Source of the DNA: Phaeoceros laevis
Taxonomy: Eukaryota; Anthocerotophyta; Anthocerotopsida; Notothyladales
Length of the DNA stretch: 44,786 bases
Assembly: GCA_049999765.1 (NCBI GenBank)
Contig: JBNGIQ010008887.1
Location: forward strand, 1-44,786
Direction: 5' to 3'
Below the pieces are notes generated by a model. The model was given only the letters and a program-made list of their open reading frames with translations. It had not been told where the DNA came from and did no database searches. Both the position numbers and the translations under genes were made by a program. Of the stretch, positions 1-11,700 are shown piece by piece. Each line of letters starts with the position of its first letter. The stretch's first letter is position 1.

Positions 1-958
1 CACACAGCGGAGGCTGTTTCACAGCCTTGGCCGAGCCTGTGTAATAGCCAACCGAGCCTAAGTAACAGGCCCGAGCCGGGAGATTTTTGTAGGCTCGGCA
101 GAGCCTAAAGGGCTAAATCCCGGGTCGCCCCTGCGGTAACCAGTATGGTTAAAATATAACCCTTAGTTGCACATAATTAACTATAGTTAATATTAACTTA
201 ATCATAAGTGAGATGTAGAGTTTGAACTCGAGTTTTGTAATATGCTATTTTTTACGAATTTAAAGATTAAATAATACATGAAATAGGTAAGAAACTTTTT
301 ATAGCCCTCAACTAACAAAAAATGGTTAGTTGGGCATTTAAGGGTTAAGAGCCCAAGGGGACAAAAATTTCCTGTTGGGCCTCAAATAAAAATTATTAAT
401 AAAAATTATTTTATTGCTTTATATGGTATTGTTAGAAAGGTGACGTCGTGCTTATGCCTGATCAACCTATTAGTTTCTTTACTTGAGGCCTTGGCTCGCG
501 GCCAACAAGCAAGAATCACACAACGGGGTGCTAACGGGCCGCGTTTTCCATGAAAAGTCAGTTTGATGGCCGACTTTCAAGCGGGCATGAAACGCCCTTC
601 TAATGGAAGTTTCATGGGTTTCGAAACCCTAGGCTCTTAAGGGTTAACAAGAGTTGTGACATGAGCATCTATTTGAAGGGTTGTTACTTTGTGACATGAG
701 CATCTTTTGAGAAGTTCTAGGCCAGGTACAATTAGTGTTCCATTATAGCTCAAAACATTGCCCTTGGACAAGGGTTTAGGGGAGTCAGCAAATGGAGTCA
801 GCAAATGTTAGATGTCCCTCTAGCAATGAGATCTTTGAGGGCTGATCCTAAGTAGACTGTAGAATTTTATAATTGGATCTAGGTAATCTAAATTTAAATA
901 CGAATTGACAATACTCTAGGTGGGTACTAAGCTACTAGCGTACTAGGACCACTACGTA
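1..958. other. AT-rich intergenic region with small repeats
   Basis: No gene is supported here. The first 110 bases repeat a GAGCC-type word several times. A 16-base word (TGTGACATGAGCATCT) occurs twice, near 657 and 690, and GGAGTCAGCAAAT is repeated in tandem at about 781-805. An imperfect hairpin lies at 304-335: GCCC-TC-AACTAAC pairs with GTTAGTTGGGC around a short A-rich loop. The candidate MITE is listed separately. The composition is much more AT-rich than the genes that follow, as expected for transposon-derived flanking DNA. Confidence 0.5.
338..647. mobile_element. Candidate MITE-like element, 288 bp between 11-bp direct repeats
   Basis: The 11-base word TTAAGGGTTAA occurs at 338-348 and again, same strand, at 637-647. 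The intervening 288 bp begins GAGCCCAAGGG and ends with the complement of GAGCCTAGGGT, giving short imperfect terminal inverted repeats directly inside the direct repeats. This is the layout of a small non-autonomous DNA transposon whose target duplication contains TTAA. There is no coding potential inside. Only one copy is visible, so this is inference from the end structure. Confidence 0.35.
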
Positions 959-1080
959 ATATATATGTATATATGTATATATGTATATATATATGTATAT
1001 ATGTATGTATATATATATATGTATGTATGTATGTATGTATATATATGTATGTATGTATATATGTATGTATGTATGTATTT
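959..1080. repeat. TATG/AT microsatellite
   Basis: About 120 bases made almost entirely of alternating AT and ATGT/GTAT words, ending in (GTAT)n. It lies about 240 bp upstream of the KH-protein start codon, so it may sit at the edge of that promoter. The tyrosine/methionine-rich reading frame across it is an artefact of the repeat. Confidence 0.9.
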
Positions 1081-1322
1081 ATATTACTATCACATCCTGA
1101 CGAAGTGTTTGATATGTAGAGGTGTGCTTGCTGTTCCCATGGTCCACGGTGCCCGCCGCCGATGCGCTTACACTACCTGAGGACCTGAGGTAGACTAGAC
1201 TAGTTCGCCGCTGTGTGGAGTTGGCATAACAAACCCTGAGGCCTTGCCTCGCTCGCCCGCCCGCGTCTGGTCGCTGCTCTTCTTCCCTTGGCTACTGCAG
1301 GCTTCTTGCACAGAGAAGCGAC

Positions 1323-4300
1323 ATGGCCGACGAGGGCCGGATGCCACACCCAGATGAGTACGATGCACCTCCGCCGCGTGTCAGCGAAAATAAGCGCAAG
1401 TTCGAAGATGCAGGCCCGCCGGAGGAGCAGGTGCAGCACCAGCCATCGGGCCGTGTCACAGGCTTCTCCGACGGGCCCGGTGTGGACCATGTCAGCTATA
1501 ACAACGTGCCGCCTCCCAAGACTGAGTTCGAGTTAGCCAAGCAGAAAGCAGAGCAAATTGCCGCCCGACTGGTTGGGAAGGAACTGATGAAGCGGCCTCG
1601 GATGGAAGACGTGGACCACGATGATCACGGTCTCGGGGGCCATGTCGGCAACGGTCCCGACCACGACCACCACCAGGGGTATTCCGGTATGTGAGCATCC
1701 CCTTACTACCTTGGGGCCCTGTGCCTTCCGAATCGCGAATGTGGGGGCCTTCTGGATGCATCTGTTCTCTGGTGAGGTGGGGGCATTGTTGTAAGAGGAA
1801 TTCCTGTTCTCCCGTTCGTTCCTTTGAGGTTTAGGTTTGGACTGTCTGGTACTTTGCTTCTTTGCCACCATTCGCTAAACATTTGGCTCAACGTATACTC
1901 AGGAGTGATCTTTGATCGCAACTTTTGTTATTTTAGCCTGGCCCAGTAGTTGGTGTTAAACCCTGAAATGTAATCTTGTGCCAAAGAGACTCTCTACAGC
2001 CTCCTTTTTGAAAATGCATTTGCTGTTTGTATGCCTTGTGTCTGCGGATTGTTCTTGTGCCGGTTCTCTGCTTCCTTTGACCTGACTTATCTGTCCTATA
2101 GATCATGATCATCATCATCACCAGTTACAAGACCATCACCAGCCGTCTGATGATCATGGGCATCACCTAGGTGGTCAAGACTATCACCAGACTCAGTATT
2201 ACAACCATCAGGGGGCTTCCAACCAGTCTAGAAAAGTGGACGTTCCAAACTCTAAGGTGAAGTATTCGATCCTTTCCTCAATATCTCTGCACTCTCTCAG
2301 GTTTTTGTAGAAAGTTCTGGTTTGGTCTCACAGCAGGTAAACCTGCAGGTTGGGCTAGTCATTGGGAAAGGAGGAGAGACAATCAAGTATCTACAGCACC
2401 AATCTGGAGCCAGAATTCAGGTTACGCGCGATGCAGATTCTGACCCACGAGCTGCTACCCGGCAGGTAGAGCTCATGGGTACCGCTGAACAGATTAGCCG
2501 GGCAGAGCAGCTCATCAAGGACGTCATTGCAGAGGTCTGTGGCGAACTCCCTTAGAACNNNNNNNNNNNNNNNNNNNNNNNNNNNNNNNNNNNNNNNNNN
2601 NNNNNNNNNNNNNNNNNNNNNNNNNNNNNNNNNNNNNNNNNNNNNNNNNNNNNNNNNNATATGGCTTGAATGGGATCATCATCAAAGGCTCTAATGTTCA
2701 TGCTGGTGGTTGCAATCTTCGCAGCAGGCCGCAGCTGGAGGTTCAGGGGCGCTAGTTGCCCGTGGTTTTGGTGGCGCAGGTCCTCCAGGGGATCAAGTGC
2801 AAATCAAAGTTCCGAACAATAAGGTTGGTATTACTTGGCGACTTGGCGGGGTTACCTGATCGGGTGCTGAATTTGGTACTGTAATGAGTGGGATGGAAAA
2901 ATTAGGTTGGGCTTATCATCGGAAGAGGAGGTGAGACAATCAAGAATTTGCAAAACCGATCTGGGGCACGAATTCAGGTGTGTTACGACAGACATTAAAA
3001 CCATTTAAGGCTTATGGATTGCATGTTTGTTCATCTGTGGCAACTTCCAAAAGCTTAGGGGTAGAATGGTGATTGTTTCCTACTAGATTAGAACATGGCA
3101 ATGGGTAGTAATATCATTGTTCTGAGAGATTTGTGCCTTCTAGTGTTGTGCTTTTCTGTTGTAATCATGTACAATTTCGAGTCTTTTGTCGGACGAACTG
3201 AACTTCCACTGCCTTACTAATATTTCCTAATGTTGGCTAGCTTGTCCCACTGCAGGTTCAGAGTGACCGAGAAGCAGACCAAGGGGCTGCTGAGAGGGTT
3301 GTGACTCTGATAGGCAATAAGAAGCAGACGGATATGGCAAATGAGCTGATTAAAGAGGTCATTGATGAGGTAACCTCGAAGGGTGCAGTGTGCATGCCTC
3401 CATTACATGTGTTGGGGTTTGTCTTACACTTATGTAATTTCATTGCATTTGAAGCCTGGTCGTTGTTCATTTGGGCTATTATTCCGTTTGGTATCAGAGT
3501 CCCTGACAGTAACATCTAATGAACGGCATTGTTCTGGTTGGGACTTGAAATGATGTGAAGTGTGTATTGTCCATTCAAATCCTGTCAATTGTGATGAGTA
3601 GTCTGTCATATACTGTAGCATCCCACTTGGTTAGTGAAACATAGCAGACTTTCATCTATCAGTCTGCATTGCGTGGGATTATCCAAATGGAGATATGTTG
3701 TCACGGGTTTCTAATCTTGACAGCCAAATAGTAGGCGAAGGTGTCAGCGCAATAAGGACAATGGTACGGACTCGAACAAAGTGTTGTCAGTTCAGTTGTT
3801 CCTGCTCTAGGATTTTATGTGCTTATTCTTCAATCCTGCTAAGTTTCCAGCTTAGGGTTGTTGAGATATACTTGTGGCTTCCAAGTAGAGTTGCCTTGAA
3901 CAGTCAGTTCCTCAGCCAGTATTTTCCCTGCAGTAGCACACTCCTTTTTGCTCATTGAAAGTGTGGCATGTCACCACGTGCCTATGATGCTTTGGCCTCA
4001 CATAAGCAGTTCCGGAAAATGTGTACTGTTCTTATTTACATCTTTTGGCTGTTGAGAAAGGCTTTGGACAGCAGGCTCATTCACTGAGTTTAGGCTACTC
4101 CTTCGCTCAGATGTTGGACTTTGGATGATTATTGCAGTCTCCAGGTAATGTGGTCGTAGTTGCATGATGTGAATATTCTGTTTTGTGGGTCACTTCATCT
4201 TTGTCAATTTCCCTTGTTTTGAACATTGATAGTTCTTCAGTGACACAAAGGCCTGTAAACAAAGTCATTGCCTTGTTGAAATCTTGTTATGATCGTAGTA

Positions 4301-5814
4301 CCTAGATTTGTTGATTTTGCACTTAGGCCGCACTAGCTTGATATATTGTGATGCTGGATCGTATCACGTTTTGTCTGTTGGTATTGCATCTAGGTTGTGA
4401 TCTTTAAATATTTGTGATGCTGGTTGTATCACGTTTTGTCTTCTAGCTGTGCCTATAGTTTCCATCTACAAAATTTGTGATGCTTGATCGTATCACGTCC
4501 ATTAGTCAGGGATGCAATTTCTTGTGACCTTTTGAACCAATTATGTACTTACTACTGAGGAAGGATGGGGCACCACCGCTGACACGCTGTTTGTCAGAAA
4601 GAAAGCTCACCGTTCTTCAGATGAGGTGAGGGTAATTCTTCTAGCCCTGAAAGTTGACTACCGTAATGCGTTGCCAAGTGTTGATTAATGTGGTTATAAT
4701 TTGGGTGGCGCCGAGATTCATCGGGACTTCCCTGTGTCATCATTGTTGTAATGATGTCAATGGCGAGTTATACAGTATGTGCTGTTTGTACTAGTCCAAG
4801 CTGTTCTGAGGACTGTTGTGTTTAGAAGTCAAAGATGCCCGTCTAATATGGAGTTAATCCAGCCACTCCTTTTGCATCCCTGATTTAAAGAAGATACTGC
4901 TTCCCTATGGGAAGAATTTTGCAGGCATCTTTGCAGGTTTGTTGACTTTGCAACACATTTGATAGCTCTGTTGGTCAACTTGTCTGAGACTTCTGAAAAT
5001 AATTTTGCAGAATCGTGCTCGAGGACCACCATCACACGGTGGGTACAACCAGCCAGGTTATCGCCCTCCTCCTCAGCAATGGGGACCTCCTACGGGCCCA
5101 CCGATGCAGCAGCCTGGTTACTATCAAGGATCAGCCCCTTATGGGGGTCCTCCTCAGCAGTACCCAGGGCCACCACCGCAGCAGTATGCTGGATATCCTC
5201 AGCAGCCTGCTGCTGGATATACATCGGGATGGGATCAAAGAGCACCTGCACCAGCTCAGCAGCAGCCACAGCAGGCACAGCAACCTGGTGGATATGACTA
5301 CTACTCGCAACAGGGACAGGCCCAAGCTGCACCGCAGGCAGGTACTACGACCTCTGATGCAAGTAGCTATGGTTATACACAGCAGGGATACTATGCGGGA
5401 TACCAGCAGCAGGCCTCTGGAGGCTATGCCCAGCAGCCGGCTGGAGGCTATGCTCAGCAGCAATCTTCAGGCTATAGCCAGCAGCAGTCTGGAGGCTATG
5501 GCCAGCAGCCTTCATATTCCCCTCAAGGATTCTCACAGCAAGGCTATGGGCAGCAAGGCTACAATGGGGGCTATGGCTATACGCAACCCCAACAAGATCA
5601 GAGTACAACTCCACCGTCTGGAGCTGGTTACCAGCAGCCCAGTCAGGGATATGGACAGCAAGGGTATAGCCAGCAGCAGGGTTATGGCCAAGCCGCGGAG
5701 GGTGCAACTGGTGGCGCGCAGAGTGGTGCACCTGGTGGCTATGACTACAGCGCAGTCGCACAGGCTGGAGCAGCCCCTCAGGCTTCATCTGTGGCACCAG
5801 CTGCTCAAAGTTGA
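1323..5814 (+). CDS. Two-KH-domain FUBP-like RNA/ssDNA-binding protein
   Basis: Plant homologue of far-upstream-element-binding-like KH proteins, nuclear factors that bind ssDNA/RNA. Exons read: 1323-1686, 2102-2256, 2349-2534, 2728-2823 (or from 2725), 2906-2977, 3256-3369 and 5011-5814, about 596 residues if the assembly gap hides no exon. The N-terminus holds the conserved [22 protein letters not shown]-like segment before the first KH. KH1 starts [13 protein letters not shown] and KH2 [13 protein letters not shown], both with the GxxG loop. KH2 is split by an intron after ARIQ. The last exon encodes a 268-residue Q/G/Y/P-rich tail with repeated [12 protein letters not shown] units, typical of this plant family and prion-like. 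A His-rich stretch with 18 His spans the exon 1/2 junction. The 100-N gap lies in the intron between KH1 and KH2. The upstream ACTGCAG at about 1298 may end a 5'UTR intron. Confidence 0.9.
2559..2658. other. Assembly gap (100 N)
   Basis: Exactly 100 N, the usual placeholder for a gap of unknown length. It falls between the KH1 and KH2 exons, so a small exon could be missing there. Confidence 0.99.
3370..5010 (+). other. Long last intron of the KH gene (1,641 bp)
   Basis: It runs from the donor GAG|gtaacc at 3370 to the acceptor ttttgcag at 5010 and is by far the longest intron in the window. It is T-rich and not coding: frames inside are short and unlike known proteins. It contains the three hairpin repeats listed separately. 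Sequences resembling snoRNA C (ATGATG) and D (CTGA) boxes occur at about 4752 and 4805, but without a convincing terminal stem. Confidence 0.75.
4346..4500 (+). repeat. Three spaced copies of a hairpin-forming intronic motif
   Basis: Copies begin near 4346, 4412 and 4475, spaced about 65 bp. Each contains GTGATGC, a 5-6 nt loop, then GTATCAC. As RNA the arms form a 7-bp stem with one G-U wobble. The loops differ (TGGATC, TGGTT, TTGATC) while the arms are identical in all three. The first two copies also share the flank ACGTTTTGTCT. The function is unknown. Confidence 0.75.
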
Positions 5815-6447
5815 CCAGTTCAAATATGGACTGCGTTTCCATTTTTGGTCCATTTGGTAGCCTGTATCCTGCAGATATTAGCCTGTTGAGTTTTGATTAG
5901 TCTGTAACTGCCCCTACTTGAGCATAGGTTATGAGCTGCCCCAGAAGATACGTCACGATGCGCGACGCGCGTCGGCTTTCAGTAACAGGCTTCCTGTCCA
6001 TCGATGTGTTGATGGGGTCTAACATAAGGTTCCTCACTAATTCGGAGAAACTTTTGCTGTAGTTGTCTAATATGTTCGCCACTCGACGGCATTACATCAT
6101 AGATGACCGTGTACTAGAGATGAGTTACTATGGTTGGGGAACGGCAGACGGCTGAGTAGTTGGAAGTGTGAGATTGGTATTTGTAGTGGAGGACAAGTAC
6201 TCATGTGAAGCTATAATTCATACGCTTTGTGGGTCAGAGCGGTCGACTGGTTGTGGTTTGAAATCTTAATTTACAGGACCGCACTAGGACAAGCATTTTG
6301 CTTAGCCACCTTTGTATCTGAAAGCGTGTACAAAGGCTGCGGGGCCTGAACTGAGAAGATACCACCTTGTGACAGTTTCACCGTGAAACCGATTACGCAA
6401 CTTACAGACACAGCTAGTGAGTGTCACGAAGATCCAAGAGGAGCCAA
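5815..6447. other. Convergent 3' intergenic region (KH gene / BASS gene)
   Basis: It lies between the stop of the KH gene (+) and the stop of the BASS gene (-). It should hold both 3'UTRs and no gene is seen. The short reading frames here are not conserved-looking. Confidence 0.6.
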
Positions 6448-8359
6448 TTACTCGTCCTTGATTTTGTATTGTCGCCACCCAACAGCCAAACCACTTGCCA
6501 TAACGTTCATAATCACTCCTGAAAGTGCAGCTGGAATGGAGGCAAGTGGGGAACTAAAATGTGCAGTCGCCAACACCACTCCTAAAGAGGAGTTCTGCAT
6601 CCCAACCTGAAAGGAGGTGCGAACACAAGTCAATCTTTGCTGGGACTCATACTATTACGAGCGTCCCCTGCTGTTCAGAGTATTATTTGCTGAATGCTTA
6701 GCCTAGGGCTAAAAGATGGGAGCGAAAGCTAAACCTCAATTGAAATTGCTCTCTGTTGGGCTTGACCAAAACCTCCCGCTACCGATAGTGTATAGCTGTC
6801 AGGACATGTCAAAGAGGCAACGAGCATGAAGCAACTGCTGACTCTAACGGTCTTGCATGCTTGTCTATGGAGGAATGTAATCTCACCCCAGCAAAAAGCC
6901 CAGAGAGTGCAGCAGCACAACAGCACCCGCTATCGTTGTCAGAGATGCTACAAGTCCTGATCCTGTTGTAGAAGTTAAGCTTGCTAGCTTAGGTACATTT
7001 GCTGAAAACACACTGTCACAAGCACCAATCGTCAGCGATAATAGCAACAACAAGCACCCTCCAAGCTCATATTGGCATTGAGACGGCGAGCTTCTTACCT
7101 GCTTGACAGCAATGAAGAAGTGAGGACTGCAGCCAAAGGAGAATATAATTTCACGTAAGCCACCAGTCTGGGCCAAGTGCTTTGCAACCAAGCACCCAGC
7201 AACACAGGCACAAGCACCACCTGCACCATTCAGGTTAGTACCTTCCAAGCACTCAGGTCACATGAGAAACACCTTCAACAGAGCTGCTGCTGGTCAATAC
7301 CTGTAAGGTGCTAGAAGCTAGCCCCACCACATCAACAGGGATGTATGCCCCTGCAAAAAGCTGTGTTAGAAGCGGAGTTGCCATGACAGCGGCGAAGGTC
7401 GTGCAGATGGTCATCAGAATCGAAAGTGGCACATCTCCTTGAGCAATCAATGTGACCTGGAAAATTGCTGAACTTTTCAGGTGGGATTCCTCAGCACCTC
7501 AAATAATATATCTAGCAAGAGAACGAAAACAGCCACCGCGGTAAGAAACACTAGAAGCTTGAAATACTACGCCCAGTATTCTTCAGATATGTTCGAGACA
7601 CATCGCATGACATCTCAGAGACAGGAAATGTACCACATTAGAGGCAGTTCCCCCAGGACAGCATGCCAAAAGTATAAGACCTGCAGACAGTTCTGGTGAA
7701 AGGCCCAACACACGGGCTATCCCAGCTCCTGCTAGTGGCATGATACCATATTGGGCGGCACACCCAAAAAGTACCTGTAGACAGCAAATGAATCAGCTGA
7801 ATTTCGCATGGAAGATTTCGCAAAACACGAGATGAATTCATGAATAGCGACTTACTGCGAAAGGACGGTTTACAACGACAGACACGAGATCCTGTAACCG
7901 CATGGTCAGCCCCATGGCTAGCATAATGCCGCCTAAAGCAGCGCTGTAAGAATGAGGGCTTCTTTCCACAAACCATGCGAACGACGAAGGCCGGACAATG
8001 GCCAACGACGATCCCAACAAAACGTACAAAGGGTAAAGAGTGGGAGCTATCGTCAGAAACTGCATCCATGGTCTGCTTAGCTCTAGCTCTGGCAAGTCCT
8101 CAGACTCTGATGATGATGCCCTGCAGATTTTTGTTCTGTGCCTAACCGCCAATGGACGGCGAAAAGATATCCTGGTGCTTGTTCCTGCATTGCCCGGAAT
8201 ACGGTACAAAAGCCGCGGTTGAGAGGTTGCCTCACGGGACAGGCAGAATCGTGAACATGGAAACGAGGAGCTGAATCTTCGCAGCGGGAGCTTCTGCAGT
8301 GCCGACAACTGATTCCTACACAATTTCCGAGACGCACAGCTCAAGCCAGGGACACTCAT
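6448..8359 (-). CDS. Plastid BASS-family (bile acid:sodium symporter-like) transporter
   Basis: Multi-span inner-envelope carrier of the BASS family, whose plant members move organic acids such as pyruvate, pantoate or 2-oxoacids across the plastid envelope. Exons (minus): 8359-7856, 7774-7634, 7456-7301, 7220-7099, 7012-6887, 6795-6735 and 6606-6448, giving 422 residues. Residues 1 to about 75 are Ser/Arg-rich and look like a transit peptide. The family core follows: YPLYVLLGSSLAIVRPSSFAW, GGIMLAMGLTM, the CCPGGTASN signature, TPLLTQLFAGAY and, near the end, SIEVGMQNSSLGVVLATAHF. The fifth-exon start was chosen because the AG|T junction keeps frame and gives a natural SSLLSSSVFSANV. Closest in feel to BASS1/2, but the substrate cannot be assigned. 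Confidence 0.88.
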
Positions 8360-8785
8360 TGTGTGTACTCCACTTGCCTTTATCAGTCGCCACTAGCACG
8401 CGCCCACAACTCCTGCCTGGAAGGCTTTTGTGCACTTGCCGCAGGACCAGTTAAGACTCACAACAACGACGAGATGAATCAGAACGTCAAAATATCTAAC
8501 GTCGTTGTTTGGGGAAATTTAAACCGAGCTAATCAAGTTTCTAAAAAATTTAAACCGGGCTAGTAAAGTCTATAAATAAATACACCTCAACGCCGGCGCG
8601 AATCATGTACTCAACGTAAGACACCGTATTCTCTAATCTCAGAGGCGACCATGGGACTGGCGACTGTACAATTCCATCATACAGGAATTCTCAAATCACT
8701 TCAGACATCCAAATGCGCTAGATGCCCCCAAGGTGATCGACATAGCTACTCAAGATACTTCTTAAGCCAAGAAACCTCCGTATCT
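8360..8785. other. Intergenic region between BASS and ORC1
   Basis: BASS and ORC1 are both on the minus strand, so this holds the BASS promoter/5'UTR and the ORC1 3'UTR. The stretch near 8490-8580 is A/T-rich with a repeated TTTAAACCG word. No gene is supported. Confidence 0.55.
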
Positions 8786-11700
8786 TCACGCAAAGCATGT
8801 GAGACATCCTCCCTGAACAAGAAGCATAAGGCACTTTGTCTCAGATACAATGTGAATCAACCCACAGTCAGGTGTTACAGAGCCTTCGGTTCTGCATGAC
8901 CAGGAAACCTCACAGCAACTGGTACAATACCATAAGCAGTTGAGCTGAAGCTTCTGAAGCCGGTGCTTAGCACTGGGCTCAGCCAGCAGTAATCGGCACG
9001 CACCTAGTCGGGAGCTGCAGTTCCAAGGGCAATCCATGAGTTGAAATTCTTTCCATAAATCTACAAGAACAGACTATTCTTGAGGCTCAGCCCGTAACAT
9101 AGACAGAAAGAGTGTTTGGATCAGCTGCCCACCCGATCATAGCCAACGTGTCCGTGTCTGGAGAGACTTCACCATTATTCCTACACAAAAGCCTAACCAC
9201 TTCTGCCACCTGCTAGTGAACACGCACATAAAACTAGAGCTTAGGACAGTTTGGATTTACCACATCGCTTCTGCAAAATTTACCCTTTGCATGTCAGAAG
9301 TCTGGGGTAACTGCTAGTTGGTAACCTTCTCAAATGTGATCTCCGTCATTTTTGATCTTTTGACTTCATACACCATTGCCACCAGAAAGATCTTCGCATG
9401 CTTGGCACAGCTTTGCATCATCTACGAATTAAAAGGTCAGAATACACTGACCAGAATTCCGGCCCTTTAGTTCATACCATATGCAACACTCAACTAGATT
9501 GCAGAACACATGTTTTAGATTGTGAACCTGAACGATGGGTGTTTGGAACATGTCATTGATTGCAGCATCAACGTCCATCATCCCTACGTACTTCGCCCGC
9601 CCTGCCATGATGCCTGTTAGAGATGTCTTTCACCAAATCAACTACTAGCCACTTTTCCCAGTCAGTGCATCACCTTGACTGCCTGGCTCAGATGTCTGCA
9701 CTGTGTTTTCAGATGTAGCCAAACGTTTCTCTGCAAACTCCACTGCCCTTGTGCAGAGTTTCAAAGCCTTCCGAGCATCTCCTGTGTTGGCAGACACCTG
9801 TGCCAGTCACTTACACCTAAGCTCAACATGCCGCTACTTGGTCGAAGAGTAAAGAGTTATTTTCCTACTTAACAAACATCATGCCAGCATAACGCATGAT
9901 GTGATTTTCAGCAAGTGCAACAAAATACTTCATACCTTTCTTGACGCAAATTCTAGAGCTTGCTTATCAAAAACTTGAAGACCATCCAGCCGGGCCGTAA
10001 TTATCTCCTGCAGCTGCGTGTGTGTGTAAGGAGGAAATGAGATCCTCTGACCCATGCGGCTTGCTATCCGTGGCACCATGCGTTCCGGCAAATCCATCGT
10101 GTTTGCTATTCCTGCAGGTCAGCAACATTAATAAAAACAGAAAGAACGTTCACCTTGCTTTAGTGTCCAATGCAATAAGATGAACAGAAGTTCTTACCAA
10201 TCACAACTAACCGTGAGTTGGGTAAGTTTGGCCAGTTGAACAGATTGTACAACTCCTGATACACAGAAATCTTTGTGAGAAATGCGAAATGTAGCTCGAC
10301 AAATTGCAACCCGACTTCAAAGATTTGTTCAACATCACAAACCCTTAAGGGCAGAACATGGACACTGCAAGTTATTCAAACACTGCTGAACAGCAAGGCC
10401 CCGAAGCAGTAATAAACTTACCGTCTGGTGTCTATTCACAAGTGTGTCTAACTCATCAACGAGAACTACACAGGGGATGGCTTCCTTCCCAGGCTTCGCC
10501 TGCGAGAAGCGCTTGTTAAGGAGTTCAAGGGCTGTTTTGTTTTTTTCGACTTGCCCTGTCAATGTTTGATACAGAACCTGTCCCATGCAAACATATTGAG
10601 CAGTTAGCAAAAAGTTGACAGCTGTACATAGAAGACAGCAACCCAAATGACAACCTTTAGTTTCCACAAAAAAAGACTTACTCCAAATATGTGCTCTGGA
10701 GATTGAAGCTCTAAGGCATTAATTGCCACAAAAGTAAACTTGGGAAGTTTGCCACTCTTTGACTTCATTAGCATCGCATTGATAACCTCCTTGACCAGGA
10801 CTGTCTGCTCACAACAAAAAGATTACTGTATTGTAGATTTGGCTTTATCAACAATTTTGAACACAAACGACGTAGATTCAGTTTCGAAAAGCAAAAGCAC
10901 CTTCCCAGTCCCAGGCACACCACTTATGTACAGGGATCGGCCCAAACACTTCTCTCCTGCGGCAACTGCATCTGTCAAGAACTTCGTGATCTCTGCTCGC
11001 TCTCTGCAAAAGATCATTGCAGATCACAATAAAAAAGACTGGCAAATGCAGAACCGCTGATGCAAGCAGACATTACAGCGCAGTCAACAGCTCAGTCTGC
11101 TTCTGGTACTGTGAGACCAAGCGGTAGCAGGACTAGTACTTGTCTCTGCAAGGCAAAGAAGCTGGAGTCATTGACAGCTGCAGAGCACTCTTTGCTTCTC
11201 CAAATTCTGTCAAAACAGATCTTGGCTTGCACCGTTTTTCAACCATCTCTGCAGTTCCGCCATAGGGAACAATCTGCTTGTTCTGTGAATGCATATGACA
11301 ATCTGTTAGAAGCCCTCGCAAAAAATTATTTTCCTGAAGACAAAGTGTACAGTAAGTGTTGCAAGCATTTAGGTCAGACATAAACCCTCCATTCAAACTA
11401 CAACAGGGAGATTTGATACCAACCGCGCCTTTGATGGGTTTTTGCAGACTGGATTTCCTTATATTAGTGACTTGAGGATTCTGCAGCTTAGATTTCCCTG
11501 TTTTCGAAAGAGCTTTGCTGCTTTTCAATTGTTTGGAAGTCTTTGCTCGCCTTTGTTTGAAGTTGCTCGGAGTGTCAGAAGAAAGATCGACGTCACTATC
11601 ATTACTTCTGACCATCTGTAAGATTGCATCCAAAGCAATTAGATCCAGGAGGGCACTCTTAAAGATGGAGGTAATAACGCGAGATGCTACCATGTCTCGA

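Noticed and set aside
4745-4810. Possible C/D box snoRNA in the KH-gene intron
   Set aside because: C-like ATGATG and D-like CTGA are present, but there is no terminal stem or C'/D' pair; likely chance.
5015-5860. Alternate frames over the Q-rich exon of the KH gene
   Set aside because: The CAG-rich repeat is open in several frames; only the Q/G/Y frame joins the upstream exons and matches the family.
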